64,000 nt of DNA, taken from NCBI RefSeq assembly GCF_900167275.1, contig NZ_FUWX01000005.1, forward strand, positions 124,001 through 188,000, in the 5' to 3' direction. Under the pieces are notes generated by a model. The model was not told the origin of the DNA, made no database searches, and saw only the letters and a program-made list of their open reading frames with translations. Position numbers and translations under genes: made by a program. Position 1 is the first letter of the stretch. Each line of letters opens with the position of its first letter. Source of the stretch: Cetobacterium ceti (GTDB lineage Bacteria; Fusobacteriota; Fusobacteriia; Fusobacteriales; Fusobacteriaceae). Of the stretch, positions 25,008-32,664 are shown one piece after another.

Positions 25008-26258
25008 ATGAAAATAAATTTTTCTCAAATTTTAAATCCAAATCAACTAGATGGAACATATAATATTTCTACAAATTCTTTAATTTTAGCTGGAGCTGGT
25101 TCTGGGAAAACAAGAGTTTTAGTTTATAAAACTGCTTATCTTCTAGAAAAAAATATTCCTCCTGAAAAGATACTTTTAATAACATTTACAAGGAAAGCTA
25201 CCCAAGAAATTAAAGAAAGAATACATAAACTTTTCCCAAATGCAAAAATATCAATTGAAACTTTTCATTCTTTGGCATATAAAAATTTAAATATTTCAAA
25301 ATCAAATATAAAAATATTGCATGAAGAGAATCTTTTTCACAATTTATCTTATAATAATAGACTACTTTTTTTTATTCGAACGCCCTTTCAATTTTATAAA
25401 ACATATAAAGCATACAAAATCTTTCAACAGTATAAAAAAGATAATAATTACCTTGGTTTTCAAGACTTAATTGAGATATTTTATAGAAATTTAAAATCAA
25501 AAAAAATTTTATTAAATTATGATTACATTTTAGTAGATGAGTATCAAGACACCGATATTTTCCAAAAAGATATTTTAAAAATAATTTCTAAAAATAAAAA
25601 TATTACTGTTCTTGGAGATGATTTTCAAAGTATTTATAAATTCAGAGGAGCCCATGTAGAAAATATTTTCAATTTTCCCAAGGAATTTTCTCCATGTAAA
25701 ACTATTTTTCTAAATGAAAATTATAGAAGTACTCCTGAAATATTAAATTTTACAAATAGTTTCTCTAAAAAAAATCTTTTTACACAAAATCCCTCTGGCC
25801 CCTTACCTAAAATTTTTAAGTTTTCCACAAATAAATTAGAAGTATTATATATTTTAAAAGAAATTAAAAATATTTTGAAAAATCACCCTTTAACTACCTT
25901 TGCAATTTTATTTAGAAACTTTGAATATATGAGGGAATTCTTACTTATTTCAAAAATAGAAAATTTAAATTTAGAAATCAATAAAAATCTCTTTACTTTC
26001 CACGGTGCAAAGGGATTAGAATGGGATTATGTATTTATCCCTATCTTTCTTCAAGGAGTTATTCCTAATAAAACTTACTCTAAAAAAGATTTAGATGAAG
26101 AACTACGACTTTTTTATGTAGCCTGTACTAGAGCTAGAAAGGATTTAACTATAACTTATCCTAAATCTATATATACATATCTTGGTCACTTTAATACCCC
26201 CTCCTCTTTTTTAAAACTTATTCCATCTAATTTATACAAAAAAGAAGTGTTAGACTAA
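25008..26258 (+). CDS. Miniature UvrD/Rep-like superfamily 1 helicase
   Basis: 416 residues with all main SF1A motifs: Q motif LNPNQLDG, Walker A AGAGSGKT (Lys34), TFTRKATQEIK (Ia), DYILVDEYQDTD (II), LGDDFQSIYKFRGA (III), NYRSTPEI (IV), FHGAKGLEWDYVFIP (V) and FYVACTRARKDLTI (VI). Normal UvrD or PcrA proteins have about 720 residues; the inserted 1B and 2B domains appear mostly absent, leaving a compact motor. Whether it unwinds DNA or only translocates or remodels protein on DNA is open. AAGGAGG precedes the ATG. It stands alone and converges on holA. Confidence 0.88.
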   Translation: MKINFSQILNPNQLDGTYNISTNSLILAGAGSGKTRVLVYKTAYLLEKNIPPEKILLITFTRKATQEIKERIHKLFPNAKISIETFHSLAYKNLNISKSNIKILHEENLFHNLSYNNRLLFFIRTPFQFYKTYKAYKIFQQYKKDNNYLGFQDLIEIFYRNLKSKKILLNYDYILVDEYQDTDIFQKDILKIISKNKNITVLGDDFQSIYKFRGAHVENIFNFPKEFSPCKTIFLNENYRSTPEILNFTNSFSKKNLFTQNPSGPLPKIFKFSTNKLEVLYILKEIKNILKNHPLTTFAILFRNFEYMREFLLISKIENLNLEINKNLFTFHGAKGLEWDYVFIPIFLQGVIPNKTYSKKDLDEELRLFYVACTRARKDLTITYPKSIYTYLGHFNTPSSFLKLIPSNLYKKEVLD

Positions 26259-26271
26259 CCTAACACTTCTT
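26242..26271. terminator. Bidirectional terminator between the UvrD-like gene and holA
   Basis: AAGAAGTGTTAG (26242-26253) pairs perfectly with CTAACACTTCTT (26260-26271) around a 6-base loop that holds the plus-strand stop codon. A-rich and T-rich flanks are on both sides. Confidence 0.8.
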
Positions 26272-27255
26272 AAAAAAACTACCTATGAATTTCTCTAGGG
26301 ATATTTCCTCAGGAACCATTCCTCCCTTTATATTCCCTTCTAAAAATAGAATTTCTTCTATTTTTTCCTCTAAAAAATCTTCTTTAAACTTATCTAGATT
26401 TGAAAATTTTAGAAATATTGGATACTCTTTTATATAATCTCCTCTTTCTCTTCTAAAATATTTTTTTATTCCTTCATATATATTTTCTTTAAATTGTTTA
26501 TATGACATTGTGCTACGAATAACTTCTCTTTTTTCTAATAATTTTATTTTTAAAAGAAGTATTATCTCTTCATTTAACATATATAAAAATCTCATATACT
26601 CCTTTTCTCTATTTAGGAATTCTAAAAGTCCTTCAACTTTTTTTTCATATAAAAATTTTTCCATTAATATTTTTAAATTTCCCTCTTTATTTATAGAAAG
26701 TATAGGTAAAACTTTTTCTAAATCAAATTCTTCCCCTCTAAAAAAACTTTTCACTTTACTAATTTCGTTTTTTAATTTATCGTAGTCTTCACCAATTAGT
26801 TCACAAAATCTTTGAGAATCATATTCAGATATTTTTAATTCCTTTTCCACATAAAAATGTAACCCTTTTTTTTCTAACTCTTTTCTACATAAAATAATTT
26901 TAGCTCTTTTTCCCACTATATCCATTATTTTTTTCACAGGTCTATTTGTAGGTCTATCATAATCATCTAACTCTTCCTTATATACAAATACTATTTCTTT
27001 TTGTGAAATATCAAAGGCGTCTAAACTTTCTATAAATTTATCTAATTTTTTTATTTTTTCCACACCTTTTAAAACAACTAACTCCCTTGGAGCAAACATA
27101 GAATTTATAGAAAGAATTCCTAAGAATTTTTCCTCTCCATTTTCCTCTACATTAATAATCTTTTCATCTATTCCAGGATGTTTTTCCCTTATATTTTTCA
27201 ATAACTCTTCATATTTCATAGGTAATGGTATATCACCTGTTAAAAAATACATCAT
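26260..27255 (-). CDS. holA: DNA polymerase III delta subunit HolA
   Basis: 331 residues, the normal length for HolA, which opens the sliding clamp within the clamp loader. The family is poorly conserved. It starts with MMYFLTGD, has the SINSMFAPRELVVLKGVEK segment corresponding to LFxxRRLVVVxG, and IVFVYKEELDDYDRPTNRPVKK corresponding to the region before the delta lid. Mostly Glu and Lys rich helices follow. Its ATG overlaps the TGA of the permease gene by four bases, with AAGGAGAG upstream. The call rests on layout and these segments only. Confidence 0.68.
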   Translation of the reverse strand: MMYFLTGDIPLPMKYEELLKNIREKHPGIDEKIINVEENGEEKFLGILSINSMFAPRELVVLKGVEKIKKLDKFIESLDAFDISQKEIVFVYKEELDDYDRPTNRPVKKIMDIVGKRAKIILCRKELEKKGLHFYVEKELKISEYDSQRFCELIGEDYDKLKNEISKVKSFFRGEEFDLEKVLPILSINKEGNLKILMEKFLYEKKVEGLLEFLNREKEYMRFLYMLNEEIILLLKIKLLEKREVIRSTMSYKQFKENIYEGIKKYFRRERGDYIKEYPIFLKFSNLDKFKEDFLEEKIEEILFLEGNIKGGMVPEEISLEKFIGSFFKKC

Positions 27256-28763
27256 TTTTTATCTCTCCTTTTAAAATATTCTCCTAACAAAAATAAGCTA
27301 AATATAAATATTACAACCACTGTACTCAGTGCTGAACTTTCTAAAAATTTTTTCTCTGAAACTAAGTTATAATTTACAATGGATACTAAGGGAATATAAT
27401 CTCCTATTTCCATAGTATAGGCCAATGTAAACTCTCCAAAGATTATTGCAAATACCTGTAAAAAAACAGATATTAAAATATTTTTCAACATGGGAATTTC
27501 CACATAAAAATATCTTTCCCATATATTATTACAATCTAATTTTTCCATTTCCAATATATCCTTTGGAAATTTTTTTATATATTGATACATGAAAGAATAA
27601 GCTATTGGCATTCCTACAAATATATTCCCTATAATCAGCAATAAAAATAAAGGTATATTAAATAATATATTTAAATAGTATAAACTTATTGCTAAAAATG
27701 CTCCAGATATTCCTAAATTTCCAAATATAATAGAATTAGTTAATTTACTATAATTTTTCAACATAATAAATCCTATCACCACTATAAAAAATGCTGAAAT
27801 TCCACTTATAATTGTGGAATTAATAATACTTTCAATAACTGGATAATTTTTATTAAATTCTTCTGAAAATAATCTTATAAAACTTTTAATTTCAAATGTG
27901 CCACTATAAAAATTAAAAAATGAATAGCCTATTGAAATTGCAACAATTCCATATTGAAATATTAAATATATAACTGTATAAACTTTTGATAGTATTCCTA
28001 ACTTATAAGTTCCACCTATTCCATCTAATTCATACTCATCTATTCCATATGTAAATGAATTTAATATCATAAGTACTATAAACTGTAAAATCCCCAAAGT
28101 GAAAGCTTTGGAAAAATCTAAACTTCCCATAAGAGTATTTGCTATTTCAACTTCAATAATAGAAAATTTTATACCCCCTAGAGCTAAAACAATCCCCATA
28201 GAAGTAAAAGAATAGGTAAATACCATAAAAAAAGCTCTAAATATTTGAGGTAAAATCATCGGTAGTTTACATTTTATTGCAATTTGAAATTCACTTGCAC
28301 CATCAAGTCTAAAGGCTTCAACTATCTCCCTTGGAATTCTTTTTATCCCTTCACTTATATATTTTATAAAAATTGGAGAATTATAAAATACATTAGCTAT
28401 TATAATAGCTTTTAAACTGTACATTATATTGAAATTTTTTAAATATTCCTGTGAAAATATAATTGAAAAAACAGTTACAGTTGATATTACTGGAAAGAAA
28501 AATGGTATAAATATTAACCCCTCTAAGGTCTTTGATATAAAATTATCACTGTATGCCAAATAATATGCTGGAATTATTCCTATTACTAAGGCTAATAAAG
28601 TTGATACTCCACCCTGATATAGGGTAAATTTAAGTAGTTCCATTGTATCCTTAGAATATAAACCTGTTAAATCATTTAAAGAGAAAAAATCTCTTCCAAA
28701 AAAATAAAGAGGTAAAATCCATAAAATTCCATAGGCACCATTGATTAAAAAACTTTTTTTCAC
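27252..28763 (-). CDS. Fused two-domain ABC transporter permease (ThiP/FbpB-like)
   Basis: 503 residues with about twelve hydrophobic helices and two binding-protein-dependent permease cores. The cytoplasmic coupling loops are EAFRLDGASEFQIAIKCKLP and EMEKLDCNNIWERYFYVEIP, corresponding to the EAA motif; both are imperfect. Fused permeases of this kind serve thiamine, iron or similar importers. No ATPase or binding-protein gene is adjacent, so the substrate is unknown. The open frame could start nine codons upstream at a TTG, but the GTG at 28763 has AAGGAG seven bases before it and is preferred. holA overlaps the stop. Confidence 0.82.
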   Translation of the reverse strand: MKKSFLINGAYGILWILPLYFFGRDFFSLNDLTGLYSKDTMELLKFTLYQGGVSTLLALVIGIIPAYYLAYSDNFISKTLEGLIFIPFFFPVISTVTVFSIIFSQEYLKNFNIMYSLKAIIIANVFYNSPIFIKYISEGIKRIPREIVEAFRLDGASEFQIAIKCKLPMILPQIFRAFFMVFTYSFTSMGIVLALGGIKFSIIEVEIANTLMGSLDFSKAFTLGILQFIVLMILNSFTYGIDEYELDGIGGTYKLGILSKVYTVIYLIFQYGIVAISIGYSFFNFYSGTFEIKSFIRLFSEEFNKNYPVIESIINSTIISGISAFFIVVIGFIMLKNYSKLTNSIIFGNLGISGAFLAISLYYLNILFNIPLFLLLIIGNIFVGMPIAYSFMYQYIKKFPKDILEMEKLDCNNIWERYFYVEIPMLKNILISVFLQVFAIIFGEFTLAYTMEIGDYIPLVSIVNYNLVSEKKFLESSALSTVVVIFIFSLFLLGEYFKRRDKK

Positions 28764-28820
28764 TGCCCCTCTCCTTAACTTATTATACAAGGAACATTAT
28801 ACTGTATATACAAAAAAAAT

Positions 28821-28846
28821 AAAACTCCCTATTACTAGAGAGCTTT
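28821..28846 (-). terminator. Terminator of the P-type ATPase gene
   Basis: Minus strand: AAGCTCTCT pairs with AGGGAGTTT (two G-U pairs) around a 6-base loop, followed by TTATTTTTTTT. The stem overlaps the stop codon. Confidence 0.65.
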
Positions 28847-30943
28847 ATTTCTTAATAATTTAGAAGCATTTAATACAGCTAAAATCGATACACCTACATC
28901 GGCAAATATAGCCATCCATAAATCTGCTAAGCCTAATACTCCTAAAATCATAACAAGTACTTTTATACCTAAAGCAAGAATTATATTTTCCCAAACTACC
29001 CTTTTATTTTTTCTTGCTAATTTCAGTAATTCCACTATTTTATAAGGATCATCATTCATTAAAACCACATCTGCACTTTCTACAGCTATATCACTACCCA
29101 TTTTACCCATGGCAACACCTACATCTGACATGGCAAGTACAGGAGCATCATTTATTCCATCTCCTACAAATATTACTCCACCATTATTTTCTTTTTTTAT
29201 TTTTTCGAAAATATTAACTTTATCTTCTGGAAGTAAATGAGCATGTATAGTTGAAGAACTCATTCCTAACTCTTTCCCTATTTTAAATGCACTTTTTTCA
29301 TTATCTCCTGTTAACATATATGGTGTAATTCCCATATTTTTCAATTCTTCAATAGCTTTTTTTGATGTGGATTTTATCTTATCTGAAACTTTTATTTTAC
29401 CTAAATATTTATTTTCCACAGCAATATAAACAACTGTATTATCCTCTTCCATATTTTCCATAGGAATATTATACTCTTTCATAAGTTTCATATTCCCTGC
29501 TAGTATCTCTTCTCCCTTATATCTAGTTATAACTCCGTAACCTGGTTTTTCATTATAGCCCTCTATATTCCTTTCTTCAATTTCAATAGGTCCATAAGCC
29601 ATTATAGCCTTTCCTATTGGATGATTAGAATAAAACTCTCCAGCCTTCCCATACTCCATTAGTTTACTTTCATCTATTCCTACAGACTCAACACTTTCAA
29701 CTTGGAATTTTCCCTCTGTTAAAGTTCCTGTTTTATCAAATACCACTTCTTTTATTTCAGTTAGTTTTTCTAAATAATTTCCACCTTTAATTAGAATTCC
29801 TAATTTAGATCCCCTTCCAATACTGCTAAAGAATGTTAGAGGTACTGATAATACCAATGCGCATGGACAAGATATTACTAAAAATATAAGTGCACGACTT
29901 AGCCACAAACTAAAATTTCCAAATAAAGTCGGTATCCCTAAACCTATAACCACTGCTAATCCAACAACTATCGGTGTATAATATCTTGCAAATTTTGTAA
30001 TAAACTTCTCTGCACTAGCTTTTTTATTACTTGCACTTTGAACCATCTCAATAATCTTGCTTACAGTTGATTGAGAATATGTTTTAGTGGCTCTAATTTC
30101 TATTACTCCATTTTCATTGATACTTCCACTTAAAACTAAACTATCTAAAGATATTTCCACTGGCATTGATTCCCCAGTTAATGCAGAGGTATCCACAGTA
30201 GAATCTCCTTTAACAACCACTCCATCTAGTGGTATTTTTTCTCCTGGTTTTACTATAAATATTTCTCCTACTTTCACATCCTTAGGATCCACTTTTTCTA
30301 TTTTTCCATCAAATCTTTTAATATTAGCAAACTCAGGTTTTATTTTCATAAGTTCTTTAATAGACTTTTTTGAATTTTCCACAGCTAAATCTTGGAAAAA
30401 TTCTCCTATTTTATAAAAAATCATAACACCTGCTGCTTCAGAATAATCTCCTAATCCAAAAGCACCAAAAGTTGCAACTGTCATTAAAAAATTCTCATCT
30501 AAAAAATTCCCTTTAAATATATTTTTAAAAGATTTTATTACAATATCTATTCCCACAATTAAATAAGCTATAATAAGTAAAATATCCTTATATAAATCTT
30601 CTTTTATAAAAAAGGAAAGAATAAATATTCCAATTCCTAAACCTAAAGAGATCTTTTCCTTATTACTAATCCCCTCTTCATGATTATGCTCATGTTCATT
30701 TTCATGATGCTCTTCATTTTTCTCTTCGATTAAAGTTCCTGGTTCAATTTTATCAGCAATTTTATTTATCTTTTCTAAAAATTCCTTTGTATCCATATCT
30801 TTATTAAAGGTAAAATGAAGATTTTTTGTATAAAAATCTAAAGTACACTCTTCAACTCCATCTAATTTTTCCAAAGCTCCTTGGATTTTTCCAGCACAAC
30901 CTCCACAATGTAAATTTTTAACTATATATATTTTTTCTTTCAT
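28835..30943 (-). CDS. Heavy-metal P1B-type ATPase (ZntA/CadA-like exporter)
   Basis: 702 residues. An N-terminal HMA domain carries LHCGGCAGK (Cys13, Cys16). A histidine- and glutamate-rich linker EEHHENEHEHNHEE follows near residue 85. The membrane metal site is SCPCALVLSVP (near residue 357), the phosphorylation site DKTGTLTEG (near 402), then TGES, MLTGDNEKSA and VGDGINDAPVLA. CPC with this layout fits the zinc/cadmium/lead-exporting P1B-2 group, moving metal out of the cytoplasm. The upstream region has a GGTATATACC dyad and TATACCC-like repeats that could bind a metal sensor (inference). No regulator gene is adjacent. Confidence 0.9.
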   Translation of the reverse strand: MKEKIYIVKNLHCGGCAGKIQGALEKLDGVEECTLDFYTKNLHFTFNKDMDTKEFLEKINKIADKIEPGTLIEEKNEEHHENEHEHNHEEGISNKEKISLGLGIGIFILSFFIKEDLYKDILLIIAYLIVGIDIVIKSFKNIFKGNFLDENFLMTVATFGAFGLGDYSEAAGVMIFYKIGEFFQDLAVENSKKSIKELMKIKPEFANIKRFDGKIEKVDPKDVKVGEIFIVKPGEKIPLDGVVVKGDSTVDTSALTGESMPVEISLDSLVLSGSINENGVIEIRATKTYSQSTVSKIIEMVQSASNKKASAEKFITKFARYYTPIVVGLAVVIGLGIPTLFGNFSLWLSRALIFLVISCPCALVLSVPLTFFSSIGRGSKLGILIKGGNYLEKLTEIKEVVFDKTGTLTEGKFQVESVESVGIDESKLMEYGKAGEFYSNHPIGKAIMAYGPIEIEERNIEGYNEKPGYGVITRYKGEEILAGNMKLMKEYNIPMENMEEDNTVVYIAVENKYLGKIKVSDKIKSTSKKAIEELKNMGITPYMLTGDNEKSAFKIGKELGMSSSTIHAHLLPEDKVNIFEKIKKENNGGVIFVGDGINDAPVLAMSDVGVAMGKMGSDIAVESADVVLMNDDPYKIVELLKLARKNKRVVWENIILALGIKVLVMILGVLGLADLWMAIFADVGVSILAVLNASKLLRNKAL

Positions 30944-30965
30944 AGAAACATCTCCCTTTAAAATT

Positions 30966-30993
30966 ATGGTATATACCCCTATACCCTATATTC
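30966..30993 (-). promoter_or_regulatory. Dyad and tandem repeat upstream of the P-type ATPase
   Basis: The palindrome GGTATATACC (30968-30977) runs into two TATACCC-like repeats and a TATATTC (to 30993). Further upstream on the minus strand TTGACT and TAATTT are 17 bases apart (31006-31031 region), a possible promoter. Candidate site for a metal-responsive repressor; no direct evidence. Confidence 0.35.
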
Positions 30994-31039
30994 TATATTT
31001 AAAAATTATCATATTTATTACAAAAAGTCAAAAATATTT

Positions 31040-31068
31040 TTGTATATTTTTAAGTTAAAGTTTATAAT
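31040..31068 (+). promoter_or_regulatory. Promoter of the methyltransferase gene
   Basis: TTGTAT (31040-31045), 17-base spacer, perfect TATAAT (31063-31068). Its position shows that the longer open frame beginning at 31040 is not translated from there. Confidence 0.7.
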
Positions 31069-31099
31069 ATATCAGTATATAAATTTTAAGGAGAATACT

Positions 31100-32302
31100 A
31101 TGAAATATATTAAAGAAGATTTATTAAATTTCCTTGTGGAAAAAATAGAAAATAAAGAATTTATCAAAGCTACTATATCTAATCTTAAAGGTGATTATCC
31201 CTATGAAAAGGTGATTTTAAAACCTGTAATTATTAAAAATGTTTATTATATTCAAAGTGAACAATTTCAAAATAAAAAAGCATACCATGAAAATCTTTGT
31301 CCCTGTGAAATAAAAACTATTTTAGAAATTTTATTAGATAATTTCAAACAATTTTTAGTTCAAACTACAGATGAAGAAATACATATTTTAAAAAATAAAA
31401 AAGGTTTTACAGGAAAAAGTAAAAAAACTTCTAAACAGGAAGTATCTTTAGATCATAATCGTAAAAAAAATTATATTTTAGATTCGGAAACTCCTATTCC
31501 ATTTTTAATAGAATTAGGTGTTATGACTCCTGAAGGTAAAGTTACAAAGGATAAATTCAATAAATTTAGACAAATAAATAGATATTTAGAATTTATTGAG
31601 GATACTTTAAAAGAATTAAAAAGTAAAAAACTAATTGATAATAAAATAACAGTTGTAGATTTTGGATGTGGAAAATCTTATTTAACATTTGCCCTATATC
31701 ATTATTTAAAAAATATTAAAAATATGGATTTAAATGTTATCGGTTTAGATTTAAAAACTGATGTTATTGAACATTGTAATAATATTGCTCAAAAACTTAA
31801 TTTTGAAAATTTAGAATTTTTAGAAGGGAATATTAAAGATTTCAATAAATTACAAAATGTAGATTTAATTTTCTCTTTACATGCTTGTAATAATGCAACT
31901 GATTATTCAATTTTAAAAGGATTAGAAATGAATGCAAAGGCTATTTTAGCTGTCCCATGTTGCCAATCTGAGTTTAATAAAAAAATTAATAAAACATCGA
32001 ATACACCTTTAAAAGAAAATTTATCTCCAATAACTAAACATGGTATTTTACAAGAAAAATTTTCTTCCCTTGCTACAGACGCACTAAGAGCTCTTTCATT
32101 AGAACTTTGTGGTTATAAAACTCAAGTAATGGAATTTATTGATATGGAACATACTCCTAAAAATATTTTAATCAAATCAATTCGTGAAGATTTTAAAGAT
32201 GAATTTTTAATTTCTAGAAGAGCTGAATATGATACTTATGTAAAATTCTTAGGAATTGAACCTCTTTTAAATTCTCTAATTAAAAACTATTATAAGAAAT
32301 AA
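31100..32302 (+). CDS. SAM-dependent methyltransferase (Methyltransf_32 / METTL25-like fold)
   Basis: 400 residues. SAM motif I is VVDFGCGKSYLTFALYHYL, followed by VIGLDLKTDVIEHC, then SLHACNNATDYSILKG and AILAVPCCQSEFN, which match the HACDxATD and PCCxxE signatures of the Methyltransf_32 family. The substrate in bacteria is not established. The N-terminal 140 residues form a separate domain not recognised. The open frame continues 20 codons upstream, but AAGGAG at 31088-31093 and the promoter upstream fix the ATG at 31100. Single gene, ending at a strong hairpin. Confidence 0.8.
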   Translation: MKYIKEDLLNFLVEKIENKEFIKATISNLKGDYPYEKVILKPVIIKNVYYIQSEQFQNKKAYHENLCPCEIKTILEILLDNFKQFLVQTTDEEIHILKNKKGFTGKSKKTSKQEVSLDHNRKKNYILDSETPIPFLIELGVMTPEGKVTKDKFNKFRQINRYLEFIEDTLKELKSKKLIDNKITVVDFGCGKSYLTFALYHYLKNIKNMDLNVIGLDLKTDVIEHCNNIAQKLNFENLEFLEGNIKDFNKLQNVDLIFSLHACNNATDYSILKGLEMNAKAILAVPCCQSEFNKKINKTSNTPLKENLSPITKHGILQEKFSSLATDALRALSLELCGYKTQVMEFIDMEHTPKNILIKSIREDFKDEFLISRRAEYDTYVKFLGIEPLLNSLIKNYYKK

Positions 32303-32306
32303 TTTC

Positions 32307-32333
32307 AATCCCAGAAATCTGGGATTTTTTTTT
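32307..32333 (+). terminator. Terminator of the methyltransferase gene
   Basis: AATCCCAG (32307-32314) pairs with CTGGGATT (32319-32326) around AAAT, then a long T run. Confidence 0.88.
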
Positions 32334-32348
32334 ACAAAAAATAAAAAA

Positions 32349-32364
32349 AACAGCCTAAGCTGTT
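32349..32364 (-). terminator. Terminator of the tRNA transcript
   Basis: Minus strand AACAGC-TTAG-GCTGTT followed by TTTTTTATTTTTT. It lies just after tRNA-Asp. Confidence 0.85.
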
Positions 32365-32376
32365 AAGTTCATAAAA

Positions 32377-32453
32377 TGGCGGGAGTGACGAGTCTCGAAC
32401 TCGCGACCTCATGCGTGACAGGCATGCGCTCTAACCAACTGAGCTACACCCCC
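32377..32453 (-). tRNA. tRNA-Asp (anticodon GTC)
   Basis: 77 bases with encoded CCA. Acceptor GGGGGTG pairs with CACTCCC (one G-U), D arm GCTC/GAGC, anticodon stem CATGC/GCATG with loop CTGTCAC, T arm GCGAG-TTCGAGA-CTCGT. All arms fold. Last of three tRNAs in one transcript. Confidence 0.96.
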
Positions 32454-32457
32454 ATTA

Positions 32458-32539
32458 TGGTGGAAACAACAGGACTTGAACCTGTGACCCCCTGCTTGTA
32501 AGGCAGGTGCTCTCCCAACTGAGCTAATGACGCATTTCC
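32458..32539 (-). tRNA. tRNA-Val (anticodon TAC) with an abnormal 5' end
   Basis: D arm GCTC/GAGC, anticodon stem CCTGC/GCAGG with loop CTTACAA, T arm ACAGG-TTCAAGT-CCTGT and encoded CCA are all normal. The conventional 5' strand (GCGTCAT, starting at 32533, total 76 bases) does not pair with the 3' strand TGTTTCC. The seven bases just before it, GGAAATG (32533-32539), pair fully with that strand (five Watson-Crick, two G-U). Starting there leaves eight instead of two bases before the D stem, as if CGTCAT had been inserted, and makes the gene abut the CCA of tRNA-Gly. Either form would be unusual. It could be a tRNA with an extended junction or a pseudo-tRNA. Confidence 0.75.
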
Positions 32540-32615
<76 letters not shown>

Positions 32616-32627
32616 ATCACAAGAATA

Positions 32628-32656
32628 ATAATATCATAATTATTAAAAATTGTCAA
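32628..32656 (-). promoter_or_regulatory. Strong promoter of the tRNA cluster
   Basis: Minus-strand TTGACA (complement of 32651-32656), 17-base spacer and TATTAT (complement of 32628-32633) with extended TGa. The expected start is a few bases before tRNA-Gly. Confidence 0.85.
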
Positions 32657-32664
32657 CATGTTTT

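Noticed and set aside
31040-31099. A 20-codon extension of the methyltransferase
   Set aside because: It overlaps a good TTGTAT/TATAAT promoter, and AAGGAG precedes the ATG at 31100.
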